Shown in pieces: positions 23,003 to 31,827 of a DNA stretch of 61,281 nt. Every line of letters starts with the position of its first letter. Positions within the stretch are counted from its first letter, which is position 1. Location: contig JAFSNA010000056.1 in the NCBI GenBank assembly GCA_017447645.1, positions 1-61,281 of the forward strand, in the 5' to 3' direction. This DNA comes from Oscillospiraceae bacterium (GTDB lineage Bacteria > Bacillota > Clostridia > Oscillospirales > Oscillospiraceae). A model generated the notes under the pieces. That model was not told the DNA's origin. It worked only from the letters and a program-made list of their open reading frames with translations, and made no database searches. A program made the position numbers and the translations under genes.

Positions 23003-24442
23003 ATGATTGTGAAAGCACCCTTCTCCCACTACCTCGACGCGATCGCTCCGGGGCTGAAAAAGCTTGTGGAGCTGCTCGGCGAGGACTTCGATTACGTCAG
23101 CGTGCTGTCCACGGATTCCGTGGGCTTCATGGTGTCGATCTCCCAGCGTGCCAAGGCCGTCAATCACTCGACGATGATGACCGAGCGCGGCAGCGTCGTC
23201 CGCGTACGGCGCGGCGGGCTGTACAGCGAGTATGCCTTTGACCGTTTTGACCCCGCGCGCCCCGAGCTCACCGCCGCCGAGGCGCGGCGTGTGCTGAACG
23301 AGCAGTTTGCCCTGCTTGAAGAGACGGGCACGGCGATCTACGACACCCCGGTCCTGCCGGACGAGCCCTGCGAGCTGCGCGTGGAAATGGAGACCGGCAG
23401 TCTGCCGGAGGAGGCGGATCTCGGCGCGCTGGTCGACAGCTTCTCGGCGATGTCGGCGCGCGGCGTCAGCCTCGGCGAGCACGCCATCGACTGCCATGTG
23501 CGGGCTCAGTCCACGCATGTGTGCAAAATGTTCCTCACCGCCAGACGCGACATGCGCCAGAGCTATGTCTACTCCGAGGGTATGACCGCGGTGATCGCGC
23601 TGAAGGACGGCGACGTCAAATTCGGCTATGACAGTGTCTCCGGCCGCGAGGGACCGGAGCTCTTCAAACAGATGGACGAGAAGGTCGAAAAAGTCTCGAA
23701 GATCGCCGAGGAGCTGCTGACGGCCGAACGGATGGAGCCCGGCGAGTACGAGGTCATCGTCTCGCCCGAGGTCAGCGGCCTGATCGCGCACGAGGCCTTC
23801 GGCCACGGCGTGGAGATGGACATGTTCGTGAAGAACCGCGCGCTGGGCGCGCAGTACATCGGCAAGCGGGTCGGCAGCGACCTGGTGACGATGCACGAGG
23901 GCGCCAAGCCCGAGATCCAGGTGGCGAGCTATGCCTTCGACGACGAGGGTACGCCGGCCCACGACACGGTGGAGATCCGGAACGGCATCCTCAAAACCGG
24001 CGTGTGCGACGCGCTCGCGGCCCTGCGCCTCGGCGTCGAGCCGACCGGCAACGGCAAACGCGAAAACTTTGAGCACAAGGTATACACCCGCATGACCAAC
24101 ACGGTCTTTGAATCGGGCGATTCCACGCTCGAGGAGATGATCGCCACGGTGCCCTACGGCTATCTCCTCTCCGGCATGCAGTCCGGCATGGAGGATCCCA
24201 AGCACTGGGGCATCCAGTGCATCCTCGACCGCGGCTACGAGATCCGGGACGGCAAGCTGACCGGCAGGGTCGTCTCGCCGATCGTCATGACCGGCTACGT
24301 GCCGGATCTGCTCGGCTCGATCTCGATGCTCAGCCGCGACCACGAGCTCTTCGGCTCCGGCGGCTGCGGCAAGGGCCACAAGGAATGGGTCAAGGTCTCG
24401 GACGGCGGCCCCTACATGAAAGCGAAAGCGAGGCTCGGATAA
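23003..24442 (+). CDS. TldD-like metalloprotease subunit
   Basis: A 479-residue protein of the TldD/PmbA (U62) family with the zinc motif HEAFGH (263-268) in a conserved segment LIAHEAFGHGVEMD. TldD and its partner form a heterodimer that degrades unfolded peptides and, in several systems, processes ribosomal peptides. The partner gene follows with no gap (TAA then ATG). ATG start with an AAAGGAAG site. Confidence 0.92.
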   Translation: MIVKAPFSHYLDAIAPGLKKLVELLGEDFDYVSVLSTDSVGFMVSISQRAKAVNHSTMMTERGSVVRVRRGGLYSEYAFDRFDPARPELTAAEARRVLNEQFALLEETGTAIYDTPVLPDEPCELRVEMETGSLPEEADLGALVDSFSAMSARGVSLGEHAIDCHVRAQSTHVCKMFLTARRDMRQSYVYSEGMTAVIALKDGDVKFGYDSVSGREGPELFKQMDEKVEKVSKIAEELLTAERMEPGEYEVIVSPEVSGLIAHEAFGHGVEMDMFVKNRALGAQYIGKRVGSDLVTMHEGAKPEIQVASYAFDDEGTPAHDTVEIRNGILKTGVCDALAALRLGVEPTGNGKRENFEHKVYTRMTNTVFESGDSTLEEMIATVPYGYLLSGMQSGMEDPKHWGIQCILDRGYEIRDGKLTGRVVSPIVMTGYVPDLLGSISMLSRDHELFGSGGCGKGHKEWVKVSDGGPYMKAKARLG

Positions 24443-25729
24443 ATGGAAAACTTCATTCTTGATCTGCTCCGCGCATCGGGCGCCGACGGCTGGACCGTCG
24501 CGGACGAGTACCGCAAGGGCTGGGAATTCTACTTCATCCGCCACGCGCTCGACCAGAACCGCGTGCGTGACGTCGAGCATATCGTGCTCACGGTGTACAA
24601 GCGCTTCTCCGAGGACGGACAGGAATTCCTCGGCAGCGCGTCGGCGGGGATCTCGCCGACGGCTTCCCGCGACGAGGCCGAAAAGCTGATCGCCCAGCTC
24701 CTCGGCGAAGCCAAGCTGATCCGCAACCCGATCTACAAGCTCAACGAGCCGCGCGGCGAGGCCGCGGCGGCCGCCGAAGCGCCCGACCTGCGCGCGATCT
24801 CCGGCGATTTCCTGCGCGCGATGCGCTCCGTGGAAGAGAGCGAGGACGCGGACATCAACTCCTACGAGATCTTCGCCGACTGCGTGACGCGCCGCTTCAT
24901 CTCCTCGACCGGCATCGACGTGACGGACGTCTATCCCGCCTCGATGACGGAGGTCGTCGTCAATGCCCGCCGCGCCGGGCATGAGATCGAGCTCTACCGC
25001 ATGTACCGCTCCGGCAGCTGCGACGCCGCGGCGCTGAAGGCGAACGTCGAGGAAACGCTGCGCTTCGGCCGCGACAAGCTCCGCGCCGGGAAAACGCCCG
25101 CGCTCGGCAAGTATGACGTCGTGTTCTCCACGGACGACGCGCTGGAGATCTACGGCTATTTCATCGACCGCATGAGCACAAACATGGTCTATCAGCATAT
25201 CTCCGATTTCGAGATCGGCAAGCGCGTCTGTGAAGACGAGGGCGGCGATCCGATCACGATCAGGGCGAAGCGCTTTCTCGAAAACTCCTCGCACAACGGC
25301 GCCTATGACAACGAGGGCGCGCCGGTGCGCGACATGACGATCATTGAGGGCGGCGTTGCCAGGAATTACTTCGGCAGCCGCATGTTCTCGCAGTACCTGG
25401 GCCTGCAGGACAGCTTCATGCCCGGCAACTTCGCCGTCGACGGCGGAGCCTCCTCCGCGGCGGAGCTGCGTACGGGCCGCTTCCTCGAGATCGTCGAGTT
25501 CTCCGATTTTCAGGTCGATTCCACGACCGGCGACATCGCCGGCGAGATCCGCCTGGGCTATCTGCACGACGGCGACTCGGTCACGATCGTGGAGGGCGGC
25601 TCGGTCTCCGGCACGATGCGCGAGCTGGCCGGGACGATGCGCTTCTCGAAGGAGCTTAAACAGTACAACAACTATCGGATCCCCGCCGTCACGCGTCTGC
25701 ACGACGCGGTCATCACCGGCGCGGAATAA
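24443..25729 (+). CDS. PmbA/TldE-like subunit
   Basis: A 428-residue TldD/PmbA family protein without the HExxxH zinc motif, as expected for the regulatory or partner subunit. The C-terminal half has the family features (ENSSHNGAYDNEG, then MPGNFAVDGG). Starts immediately after the tldD stop. No small precursor peptide or modification enzyme is adjacent, so a general proteolysis role is more likely than peptide-toxin maturation here. Confidence 0.9.
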   Translation: MENFILDLLRASGADGWTVADEYRKGWEFYFIRHALDQNRVRDVEHIVLTVYKRFSEDGQEFLGSASAGISPTASRDEAEKLIAQLLGEAKLIRNPIYKLNEPRGEAAAAAEAPDLRAISGDFLRAMRSVEESEDADINSYEIFADCVTRRFISSTGIDVTDVYPASMTEVVVNARRAGHEIELYRMYRSGSCDAAALKANVEETLRFGRDKLRAGKTPALGKYDVVFSTDDALEIYGYFIDRMSTNMVYQHISDFEIGKRVCEDEGGDPITIRAKRFLENSSHNGAYDNEGAPVRDMTIIEGGVARNYFGSRMFSQYLGLQDSFMPGNFAVDGGASSAAELRTGRFLEIVEFSDFQVDSTTGDIAGEIRLGYLHDGDSVTIVEGGSVSGTMRELAGTMRFSKELKQYNNYRIPAVTRLHDAVITGAE

Positions 25730-25752
25730 GGCTCAAAACCGATCCGCATGCA

Positions 25753-25783
25753 AAAACCGCTCTCCCACCGGGAGAGCGGTTTT
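25753..25783. terminator. Bidirectional terminator
   Basis: 13-bp arms (25754-25766 and 25770-25782) flanked by AAAAA on the left and TTTT on the right, between the convergent PmbA and ABC permease genes. Confidence 0.8.
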
Positions 25784-25794
25784 CGTCGTTTCGC

Positions 25795-26640
25795 TTACTC
25801 GAGATTGAGGCGCTTCCTGAGGATATAGCGCGTCAGGAAGAAGAAGGCCGCGCAGAGGACAAGCTCTGTCACGATGGCGGTGCCGATCGCTCCGGCCGCC
25901 ATGCCGAGCCCGTGGGCGGTGATCTCTCCGCTTGCGGAGAAGAAGCCCCAGCTCGAACCGAAGCCCAGCAGGCGCTCGACGAGGCCGTTCGATACGCCGA
26001 TGCCGAAGAGTATGTTCAGCGCGAAGCCGATGCCCACATAGCTCAGCAGGGCCCAGAGCGCGCGGTGCCTTTTCGCCAGATGGCCCAGCGCGATCGCCGC
26101 GTAGATCTTCAGCGTCTGCGCCGCGGCGGTGACAAGGAAGAGCACGACGCCCTCGACGATCAGCCAGGGGAAGCCCGAGGGGACCTTGAGCTGCCCCAGC
26201 GCGCGCCAGAACTCGACCCAGCCCTCGGCAAAGCCGGCGGGACGGTAGACCGTAACGAGCAGGAAGCCGCTCAGTACCGCGACCAGACCGGAGACGATCT
26301 CCAGGATCAGCGCGGTCAGGCCCTTCGAGGCGATGTGCGCCCCCGCTGAGGCGGGCAGCGTGAGCATCAGATAGCCCTCGTCGCCGAGGAGCCCCCTGTA
26401 AAAGCGCTCGCAGACGAAGATCAGCGCGAGCACTGCCATCGCGACGAACAGACCGAAGAGCACCATCGAGGGCAGTACGCCCAGCAGGAAGGTGACGAGG
26501 CCGCCGCTGCCGCCTTCGATGTCGACGACATAGCGGAAGGACAGGCCGATCAGCACGCTCAGCGCCAGCGCGGCGATCCAGAGCGGGGCAAACTTGCGCA
26601 GGCAGGAGCGCAGGTCATATTTCATCAGTTTTCCAAGCAT
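25795..26640 (-). CDS. ABC-2-type membrane protein (permease of GntR-linked ABC system)
   Basis: A 281-residue protein with about six membrane helices, and no motif beyond the ABC-2 permease pattern (MLGKLMKYDLRSCLRKF start, large hydrophobic helices). The ATG at 26640 has a GGAGGAAAAG site. It follows an ATPase gene by 17 bp and a GntR regulator gene, the layout of YtrA-type operons that respond to cell-wall antibiotics. Confidence 0.85.
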   Translation of the reverse strand: MLGKLMKYDLRSCLRKFAPLWIAALALSVLIGLSFRYVVDIEGGSGGLVTFLLGVLPSMVLFGLFVAMAVLALIFVCERFYRGLLGDEGYLMLTLPASAGAHIASKGLTALILEIVSGLVAVLSGFLLVTVYRPAGFAEGWVEFWRALGQLKVPSGFPWLIVEGVVLFLVTAAAQTLKIYAAIALGHLAKRHRALWALLSYVGIGFALNILFGIGVSNGLVERLLGFGSSWGFFSASGEITAHGLGMAAGAIGTAIVTELVLCAAFFFLTRYILRKRLNLE

Positions 26641-26657
26641 GTTCTTTTCCTCCCTCT

Positions 26658-27362
26658 TCAAATCTGTGCGCGGAACATGTCGCGGAAGAGCTGATCGACG
26701 CTGCCGCCGGTGCGCTCGCGGATGCTGTCCACGCTCTCGTGCAGGACCACCTGGCCCTGCCGCAGGAACACCGCCTCGTCGAGCACCTGCTCGACGTCGA
26801 GGATCAGGTGCGTCGAGATCAGCACCGTGCCGTCCTCGCTGTAATTCGTCAGGATCGTGCGCATGATGAACTCGCGCGCCGCCGGGTCGACGCCCGCGAT
26901 CGGCTCGTCGAGCAGATAGAGCTTCGCGGCGCGGGACATGACCAGCATCAGCTGCATTTTCTCGCGCGTGCCCTTCGACAGCGTCCGGATCGCCAGCTTT
27001 TTGTCCAGCCCCAGCACGCGGCACATCTCGTCCGCCTTGACGCGGTCGAAGTCGGCATAGAAATCGGCGAAGAGCTCGATCATGTCGCCCACGCGCATCC
27101 ACGCGGGGAAATAGCCGCGGTCGGGCAGGTAGCTGACGATCTTCTTCGTCTCGACGCCGGGGGCGTTCCCGGCGATGCGGACCTCGCCCGTGGTGGGCTG
27201 CAGCAGTCCGTTGAGGATCTTGATCAAGGTCGTTTTGCCCGAGCCGTTCGGCCCCAGCAGTCCGACGATCCTGCCGGAGGGCAGGCTGAGATCAACGCCG
27301 TCGAGCGCGCGCACTTCGCCGAAGCGGCGGCTCAGGTTGGTGCATCTGACCAGTTCGTTCAT
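26658..27362 (-). CDS. ABC transporter ATP-binding protein (YtrB-like)
   Basis: A 234-residue ATPase: Walker A GPNGSGKTT (about 38-46), signature-like segment LSKGTREK, Walker B LYLLDEPIAGVD and H-loop STH. The SKG variant of the signature is common in ABC-2 type exporters. It overlaps the GntR gene by four bases. Confidence 0.93.
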   Translation of the reverse strand: MNELVRCTNLSRRFGEVRALDGVDLSLPSGRIVGLLGPNGSGKTTLIKILNGLLQPTTGEVRIAGNAPGVETKKIVSYLPDRGYFPAWMRVGDMIELFADFYADFDRVKADEMCRVLGLDKKLAIRTLSKGTREKMQLMLVMSRAAKLYLLDEPIAGVDPAAREFIMRTILTNYSEDGTVLISTHLILDVEQVLDEAVFLRQGQVVLHESVDSIRERTGGSVDQLFRDMFRAQI

Positions 27363-27727
27363 GTTTCTTCCTCCGTTTCCGCCGCGGCGAGCTCCGCGGC
27401 CTGCGAGCGGGAATAACCCAGCTCCTTCATATCCGAAAAGTACTTTTCTCTCAGCTCCTTCGCCAGACGCTTGCGCATCGCGTCGAGCACGGCCACGTCC
27501 TCGGTCACGGTGCGGCCCGCGGTGCGGTTCGTGATCACGAGCCCTTCGCTCTCAAGCTGGCCCAGCGCGCGCTGCATCGTGTTCGGGTTGACGCCGGCTT
27601 CGGCGGCCAGCTCGCGCACGGTGGGGAAGCGCGAGCCCGGCGGGTAGGCGCCGGTCACGATCCGGCGGCCGAGCTGCTCAGCCAGCTGCAGCCAGATCGG
27701 CCGGGAGCTCTGCAGTTCAAAGTCCAT
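27359..27727 (-). CDS. GntR family regulator (YtrA subfamily)
   Basis: A 122-residue protein: N-terminal winged helix (residues 1-75; PIWLQLAEQLGRRI, FPTVRELAAEAGVNPNTMQRAL) and the short all-helical C-terminal tail typical of YtrA. First gene of the three-gene operon and probably its repressor. The promoter carries a palindrome overlapping the -10 element. Confidence 0.92.
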   Translation of the reverse strand: MDFELQSSRPIWLQLAEQLGRRIVTGAYPPGSRFPTVRELAAEAGVNPNTMQRALGQLESEGLVITNRTAGRTVTEDVAVLDAMRKRLAKELREKYFSDMKELGYSRSQAAELAAAETEEET

Positions 27728-27744
27728 ATTCGCCCTCCTTTTTG

Positions 27745-27796
27745 TGTAGTTGTATTAAGCAATTAGTACAATACTACAATGACACAATCCTGTCAA
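27745..27796 (-). promoter_or_regulatory. Promoter and palindromic operator of the GntR-ABC operon
   Basis: On the minus strand: -35 TTGACA (27791-27796), 17-bp spacer, -10 TATTGT (27768-27773). An imperfect palindrome (27745-27778, ends TGTAGT...ACTACA) covers the -10 and the start site, the expected place for autorepression by the YtrA-like protein. Confidence 0.82.
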
Positions 27797-27980
27797 GCCT
27801 TTTTTGAAAAAAACTATAAAAATTCCCCCGGCCCGCGCGGAAGGCCGCGGACGGGAGAGGAAGGCTTTCTTAATAAATCTTTGTTTTCCCGCGCCGGGGC
27901 TGTACTTTTCCGCGGAGAGGGTGTATAAAAAGGCACATGAGAAGACAAGTCCCGTCCCCCTTTACGGAAAGGAAGCAAGC

Positions 27981-28892
27981 ATGAAAAAGACCTCTATCGC
28001 GATCGTCCTCCTTCTCGCCGCGGCGCTGATCGTCGTGTGCGCCCTGCGCCGGGATGAAAAGACCGCGCCTCCCGCAGCGGAGAGCGTCGCGGCGCTGAGC
28101 CCGCAGACGGGATCTCAGGCCGCGCTGCCGAACCCGGTGCGCGAGAGCTCGATGGAGGAGCTCTCTGCGCTCTTCGGCGTCGAGCTGAGGGCTCCGGAGG
28201 ACGCCTCCGACGTGGTATACAGCCTCATCGAGACCGAGCCGCAAGTCGCTCAGATGAACTTCACGCGCGGCGGGATTTCCTGCAGCTGCCGTATTTCTTC
28301 GGGCGACGCGCTGCGCGACATCTCCGGCCTGTATTACGACTGGGAGACGAGCGTCCTCGACTCCGGGCGCGGCCTGAGCATGAAGCTGGTCCCGGGCGGT
28401 CCCGGCGTCGCATCCTGCTTCTGCGAGCCGAAGGGCCTCGTCCTCTCGCTCGCTCTGTCCTCCGGCGCGGACAAGGAGCTGCTGCGCTCGCTCTTCGACG
28501 AGATCTTCGGCGCGCCGATCGACGCGGCCGACGGTCTGGCCGCCCAGCTCTGCGAACAGTTCGACGCCCTGCGCGCCGCCTGCTTCCCCGGCACGGCGGG
28601 CAGCTCGCTGTCCTCCGCGGCCTGCGCGGCGGAGATGGCGGACTTCTTTTCCGCGAGCGGCATCGGCCCCGATTCGGTCGAGCGCATCCTGCGGAGCTAT
28701 TGCGCAGCGCTCTCTCAGGAGGACGCGCAGCTGTTTGAAACGCAGCTCGAGCTCGTTGCCGGCGCCTTCGGCCGGCTGACGGAAGAGGGAGGCGAGGGCC
28801 TGCTCTCCGACTGCGGCTATGAGAGCAGCACCTGGCCCTGGGACGGAGAGGACGTGCGGGACTGCTTCGCCGCCCTGCTCGGCACAGATTGA
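27981..28892 (+). CDS. Secreted or membrane-anchored protein of unknown function
   Basis: A 303-residue protein with a hydrophobic N-terminal segment (residues 4-21) ending VVCALRR, which is not a good lipobox, then a low-complexity linker (25-50) and a soluble domain I do not recognise. The ATG at 27981 follows a GGAAAGGAAG site. Only three cysteines cluster mid-protein (about 90-140). Single gene between two terminator-bounded units. Confidence 0.75.
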   Translation: MKKTSIAIVLLLAAALIVVCALRRDEKTAPPAAESVAALSPQTGSQAALPNPVRESSMEELSALFGVELRAPEDASDVVYSLIETEPQVAQMNFTRGGISCSCRISSGDALRDISGLYYDWETSVLDSGRGLSMKLVPGGPGVASCFCEPKGLVLSLALSSGADKELLRSLFDEIFGAPIDAADGLAAQLCEQFDALRAACFPGTAGSSLSSAACAAEMADFFSASGIGPDSVERILRSYCAALSQEDAQLFETQLELVAGAFGRLTEEGGEGLLSDCGYESSTWPWDGEDVRDCFAALLGTD

Positions 28893-28966
28893 GCTTGTGG
28901 CTTTCAGAGGACGGGGCCGCGGGGCGATGTCCGCGGCGGCGCCTGTTCCCGATAAGAAAAAGATAA

Positions 28967-29014
28967 AGAGCACGGCGGATCCGCAAATCTTCTCGGATCC
29001 GCCGTGCTCTTTTC
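28967..29014. terminator. Bidirectional terminator
   Basis: 17-bp perfect arms (28968-28984 and 28994-29010) with T-run on the right (TTTTCTC) and A-rich flank on the left, between convergent genes. Confidence 0.88.
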
Positions 29015-29026
29015 TCAATTATAAAA

Positions 29027-30616
29027 TTACAGACCCCTCAGCACCGCCTCGGCGCAGCGCAACCCGTCCACGGCGGCGGAGGTGATGCCGCCGGCGTAGC
29101 CCGCGCCCTCGCCGCAGGGGTAAAGCCCCGGGACGGCGCCGGAACAGAGATCCGCGCCGCGCAGGATGCGCACGGGAGAGGACGAGCGCGTCTCCGGCGC
29201 GGTCAGCACCGCGTCGGGATCGTCGAAGCCGCGCAGCTTTTTGGCGAATTCCGGGATCGCGCGCGCAAGCACGGAGCTGATCTTCTCCGGCAGGATCTCC
29301 CGCAGCTCGCCCCAGACGACGCCGGGACGGTAAGTGGGCGAAACGCTCCCGGGGCCGACGCTCGGCCGCGCGGCAAGAAAATCGCCGACCAGCTGCGCCG
29401 GGGCGCGGTAATCCCCGCCGCCGAAGGAATAGGCCGCACGCTCGATCCTGCGCTGCCACTCCATGCCCTCAAAGAGCTCGGGAGTCGAAAAATCCTCCGG
29501 CCGCAGCGTGACGAGCAGCGCGGCGTTGGCGTTCACGCCGCCGCGCGCGGCACAGCTCATCCCGTTGGTGACGACGCCGCCCGCCTCCGAGGCCGCGGCA
29601 AAGACCTGCCCGCCGGGGCACATGCAGAAGGTATAGGCGCTCTCGCCGTCGGGAAAGTGGAAGCTCAGCGCGTAATCGGCCGGAGGCAGATCGTCGCCTC
29701 GCGCGCGGCCGTACTGCGCCAGGTCGATCGCGCTTTGCAGGTGCTCGATGCGCACGCCCATCGAAAAGGCCTTCCGTTCCATCGGCACGCCCAGGGCATG
29801 CAGCATCGAAAAGGTATCCCGCGCCGAGTGGCCGATCGCGAGGATCAGCTTTGAGCAGGGAAGGAGATAGTCTCCCTCCGGAGCGTGCACACGCGCGCCG
29901 CGGAGCGCGCCTCCCTCGATCTCCAGCCCCTCGAGCCGGGAGAAGAAGCGGACCTCGCCGCCGTGTGCGAGGATGTCCTTTCGGATGGACTTGACCACGC
30001 CGCCGAGCACATCCGTGCCGATGTGCGGCTTGGCGTCGTACAGGATCTCCTCCTGCGCGCCGTGGGCGTAGAACTGCCGCAGCACCCAGGCGATGCGCCC
30101 GTCGTGCGTGCCGGTATTCAGCTTCCCGTCGGAGAAGGTCCCGGCGCCGCCCTCGCCGAACTGGACGTTGTTCTCCTCGTCCAGCGCGCCGCCCGCGCGG
30201 AAGCGCTCGACCGCCGCGAGCCGGCTGTCGACGTCGCCGCCGCGCTCGAGCACGATCGGCCGCGCGCCCGCATAAGCAAGCAGCAGCGCGGCGAACATGC
30301 CCGCCGGACCGAAGCCGACGACGACGGGACGCTCGGCCGTCTCCACGCGCGGGATCGGGTATTCCTTCTCCCGATAGGGAGAGAGATCCGCGCTTTTCCT
30401 GCGCGCGAGGAGCCGCGCCTCTTCCTTCTCGTCCACTTCGACGGCGAGCGAGCAGACGTAGTGGATGTCGTCCTTTTTCCGCGCGTCGAGCGAGCGCTTC
30501 ACAAGCTTCGCCACCCGGATCTCCCCGGGCCGGAGCCCCAGCTTCTTCGCCGCGCGCTTTTCCAGCGCGTCCGTGCCCTCGCCGGGCATGAGACGCAGAT
30601 CACGCACGAGGATCAT
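29027..30616 (-). CDS. NAD(P)/FAD-dependent oxidoreductase (large, HI0933-unrelated dehydrogenase family)
   Basis: A 529-residue flavoprotein with an extra N-terminal domain (1-95) before the FAD motif VVVGFGPAGMFAAL (about 97-110) and a C-terminal FAD block GLYPCGEGAGYAGG. This matches a broadly distributed family annotated as 'NAD(FAD)-utilizing dehydrogenase' whose substrate is unknown. The ATG at 30616 overlaps the upstream flavoprotein stop by four bases. Confidence 0.88.
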   Translation of the reverse strand: MILVRDLRLMPGEGTDALEKRAAKKLGLRPGEIRVAKLVKRSLDARKKDDIHYVCSLAVEVDEKEEARLLARRKSADLSPYREKEYPIPRVETAERPVVVGFGPAGMFAALLLAYAGARPIVLERGGDVDSRLAAVERFRAGGALDEENNVQFGEGGAGTFSDGKLNTGTHDGRIAWVLRQFYAHGAQEEILYDAKPHIGTDVLGGVVKSIRKDILAHGGEVRFFSRLEGLEIEGGALRGARVHAPEGDYLLPCSKLILAIGHSARDTFSMLHALGVPMERKAFSMGVRIEHLQSAIDLAQYGRARGDDLPPADYALSFHFPDGESAYTFCMCPGGQVFAAASEAGGVVTNGMSCAARGGVNANAALLVTLRPEDFSTPELFEGMEWQRRIERAAYSFGGGDYRAPAQLVGDFLAARPSVGPGSVSPTYRPGVVWGELREILPEKISSVLARAIPEFAKKLRGFDDPDAVLTAPETRSSSPVRILRGADLCSGAVPGLYPCGEGAGYAGGITSAAVDGLRCAEAVLRGL

Positions 30617-31824
30617 CTTCCCAGCCTCCCGGCCAGGGCGCCGCTGGCCCAGGCCCACTGCAGGTTATAGCCTCCGCAGTCGCCGTCGACGTCCAGCACC
30701 TCGCCGCAGGCGAAGAGCCCGGGCACGAGGCGGCTTTGCAGCGTCTCGGGGTCGAACTGCGCGGTGGAGATCCCGCCCGCCGTGACCTGCGCGGCGTCGA
30801 AGCCCGCCGCGCCGCGCACTTCCAGCCGGAAATCGCGGCAGACGGCCAGCACACGCCGCAGCTCCTCATCCGAGAGCGTTCCGATCGGTACGGCCCCGGA
30901 GAGAGAGGCGTATTTCACGCACATGCGGCCGAGCCGGTTGTGCAGCATGCCGCACAGCAGCTCGCCCGCCTCCAGCTCCGGCATGGAATCGCGCCGCCCG
31001 CGCAGCATGGCGAGCAGCTCCGCGTCATCCCGACCGCGGAAGAAATCAAAGCAGATCTCCGCCCCGGCGCCGCTGACCGCGGCCGCGCGCGAGACGTCGA
31101 ACACGGCCGGTCCGGAGACGCCCGTCTCGGTGAACTGCAGCTCGCCCGCACTTTTTGCGATCACCTCGGCGCCCCGCCGCAGCGTGACGGCGGCGTCGGC
31201 GCGCACGCCCTTGAGCGCGCGGGGATATTCCGGCGCGGTGATCAGCGGCGTCAGCGCCGGATAGAGCTTCGTGCGGCTGTGGCCGAGACTTTTGAGGATC
31301 TCATAACCGTCCGTGACGCCGCAGAGCTTTGCCCCCGCCGCGCCGCCGCAGGCGACGATCAGCGCGTCGGCGAAAAAGCGCCCGCTTTCACATTCGACGG
31401 CAAAGCCGCCCCGATCGCGCCGCACGGCGGCGACGCGGCAGGCGGTATGCACTTCCGCGCCCGAGCGGTCGAGGGCGAAGCGCAGCACGTCGAGCACGCT
31501 GTTGGCGGAATTCGACAGCGGATAGACCCGCCCGCCGTATTCCTCCTCGGTCAGCAGCCCGAGCGAGGAGAAGAAGGCGAGCGTGTCCGCGGGGGAAAAG
31601 CGCGCGAGGGCGCTTTGCGCGAAGGCGGCGTCCTCGCCGTGATAATGCTCGATGGAGGCGCCGGTATTCGTCAGGTTGCAGCGTCCGTTGCCCGTGGCGA
31701 GCAGCTTGCGCCCCGGGCGCTGCTGGCGCTCGAGCAGCAGGACGCGGTTTTGAGGGTCCTTTGCGGCCGTGAGCGCGGCCATCAGGCCGGAGGCGCCGCC
31801 GCCGATCACGATGACAGTTTTCAT
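30613..31824 (-). CDS. HI0933/YhiN family flavoprotein (BaiN-like)
   Basis: A 403-residue flavoprotein: VIVIGGGASGLMAA at 4-17, then the family motif GRKLLATGNGRCNLTN (about 38-53), and a C-terminal block GLFACGEVLDVDGDCGGYNLQWAWASG. The family is annotated as aminoacetone oxidase-like or BaiN-like; BaiN has been linked to bile acid 7-dehydroxylation in gut clostridia, but family membership alone does not prove that. Upstream asparaginase gene stop lies three bases away. Confidence 0.92.
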   Translation of the reverse strand: MKTVIVIGGGASGLMAALTAAKDPQNRVLLLERQQRPGRKLLATGNGRCNLTNTGASIEHYHGEDAAFAQSALARFSPADTLAFFSSLGLLTEEEYGGRVYPLSNSANSVLDVLRFALDRSGAEVHTACRVAAVRRDRGGFAVECESGRFFADALIVACGGAAGAKLCGVTDGYEILKSLGHSRTKLYPALTPLITAPEYPRALKGVRADAAVTLRRGAEVIAKSAGELQFTETGVSGPAVFDVSRAAAVSGAGAEICFDFFRGRDDAELLAMLRGRRDSMPELEAGELLCGMLHNRLGRMCVKYASLSGAVPIGTLSDEELRRVLAVCRDFRLEVRGAAGFDAAQVTAGGISTAQFDPETLQSRLVPGLFACGEVLDVDGDCGGYNLQWAWASGALAGRLGR

Positions 31825-31827
31825 GGC

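Noticed and set aside
22421..25702. 1093-codon open frame on the minus strand opposite the TldD/PmbA genes
   Set aside because: Only its last 145 codons (the ACT protein) are real. The rest is antisense to two well-recognised metalloprotease genes in GC-rich DNA.
23003..25729. Microcin-type peptide system at the TldD/PmbA pair
   Set aside because: No precursor peptide, modification enzyme or exporter is adjacent; general proteolysis is the simpler reading.
30613..31824. Bile acid 7-dehydroxylation gene (baiN)
   Set aside because: The family match is good, but no other bai gene is near; YhiN-type flavoproteins are widespread in bacteria that do not modify bile acids.
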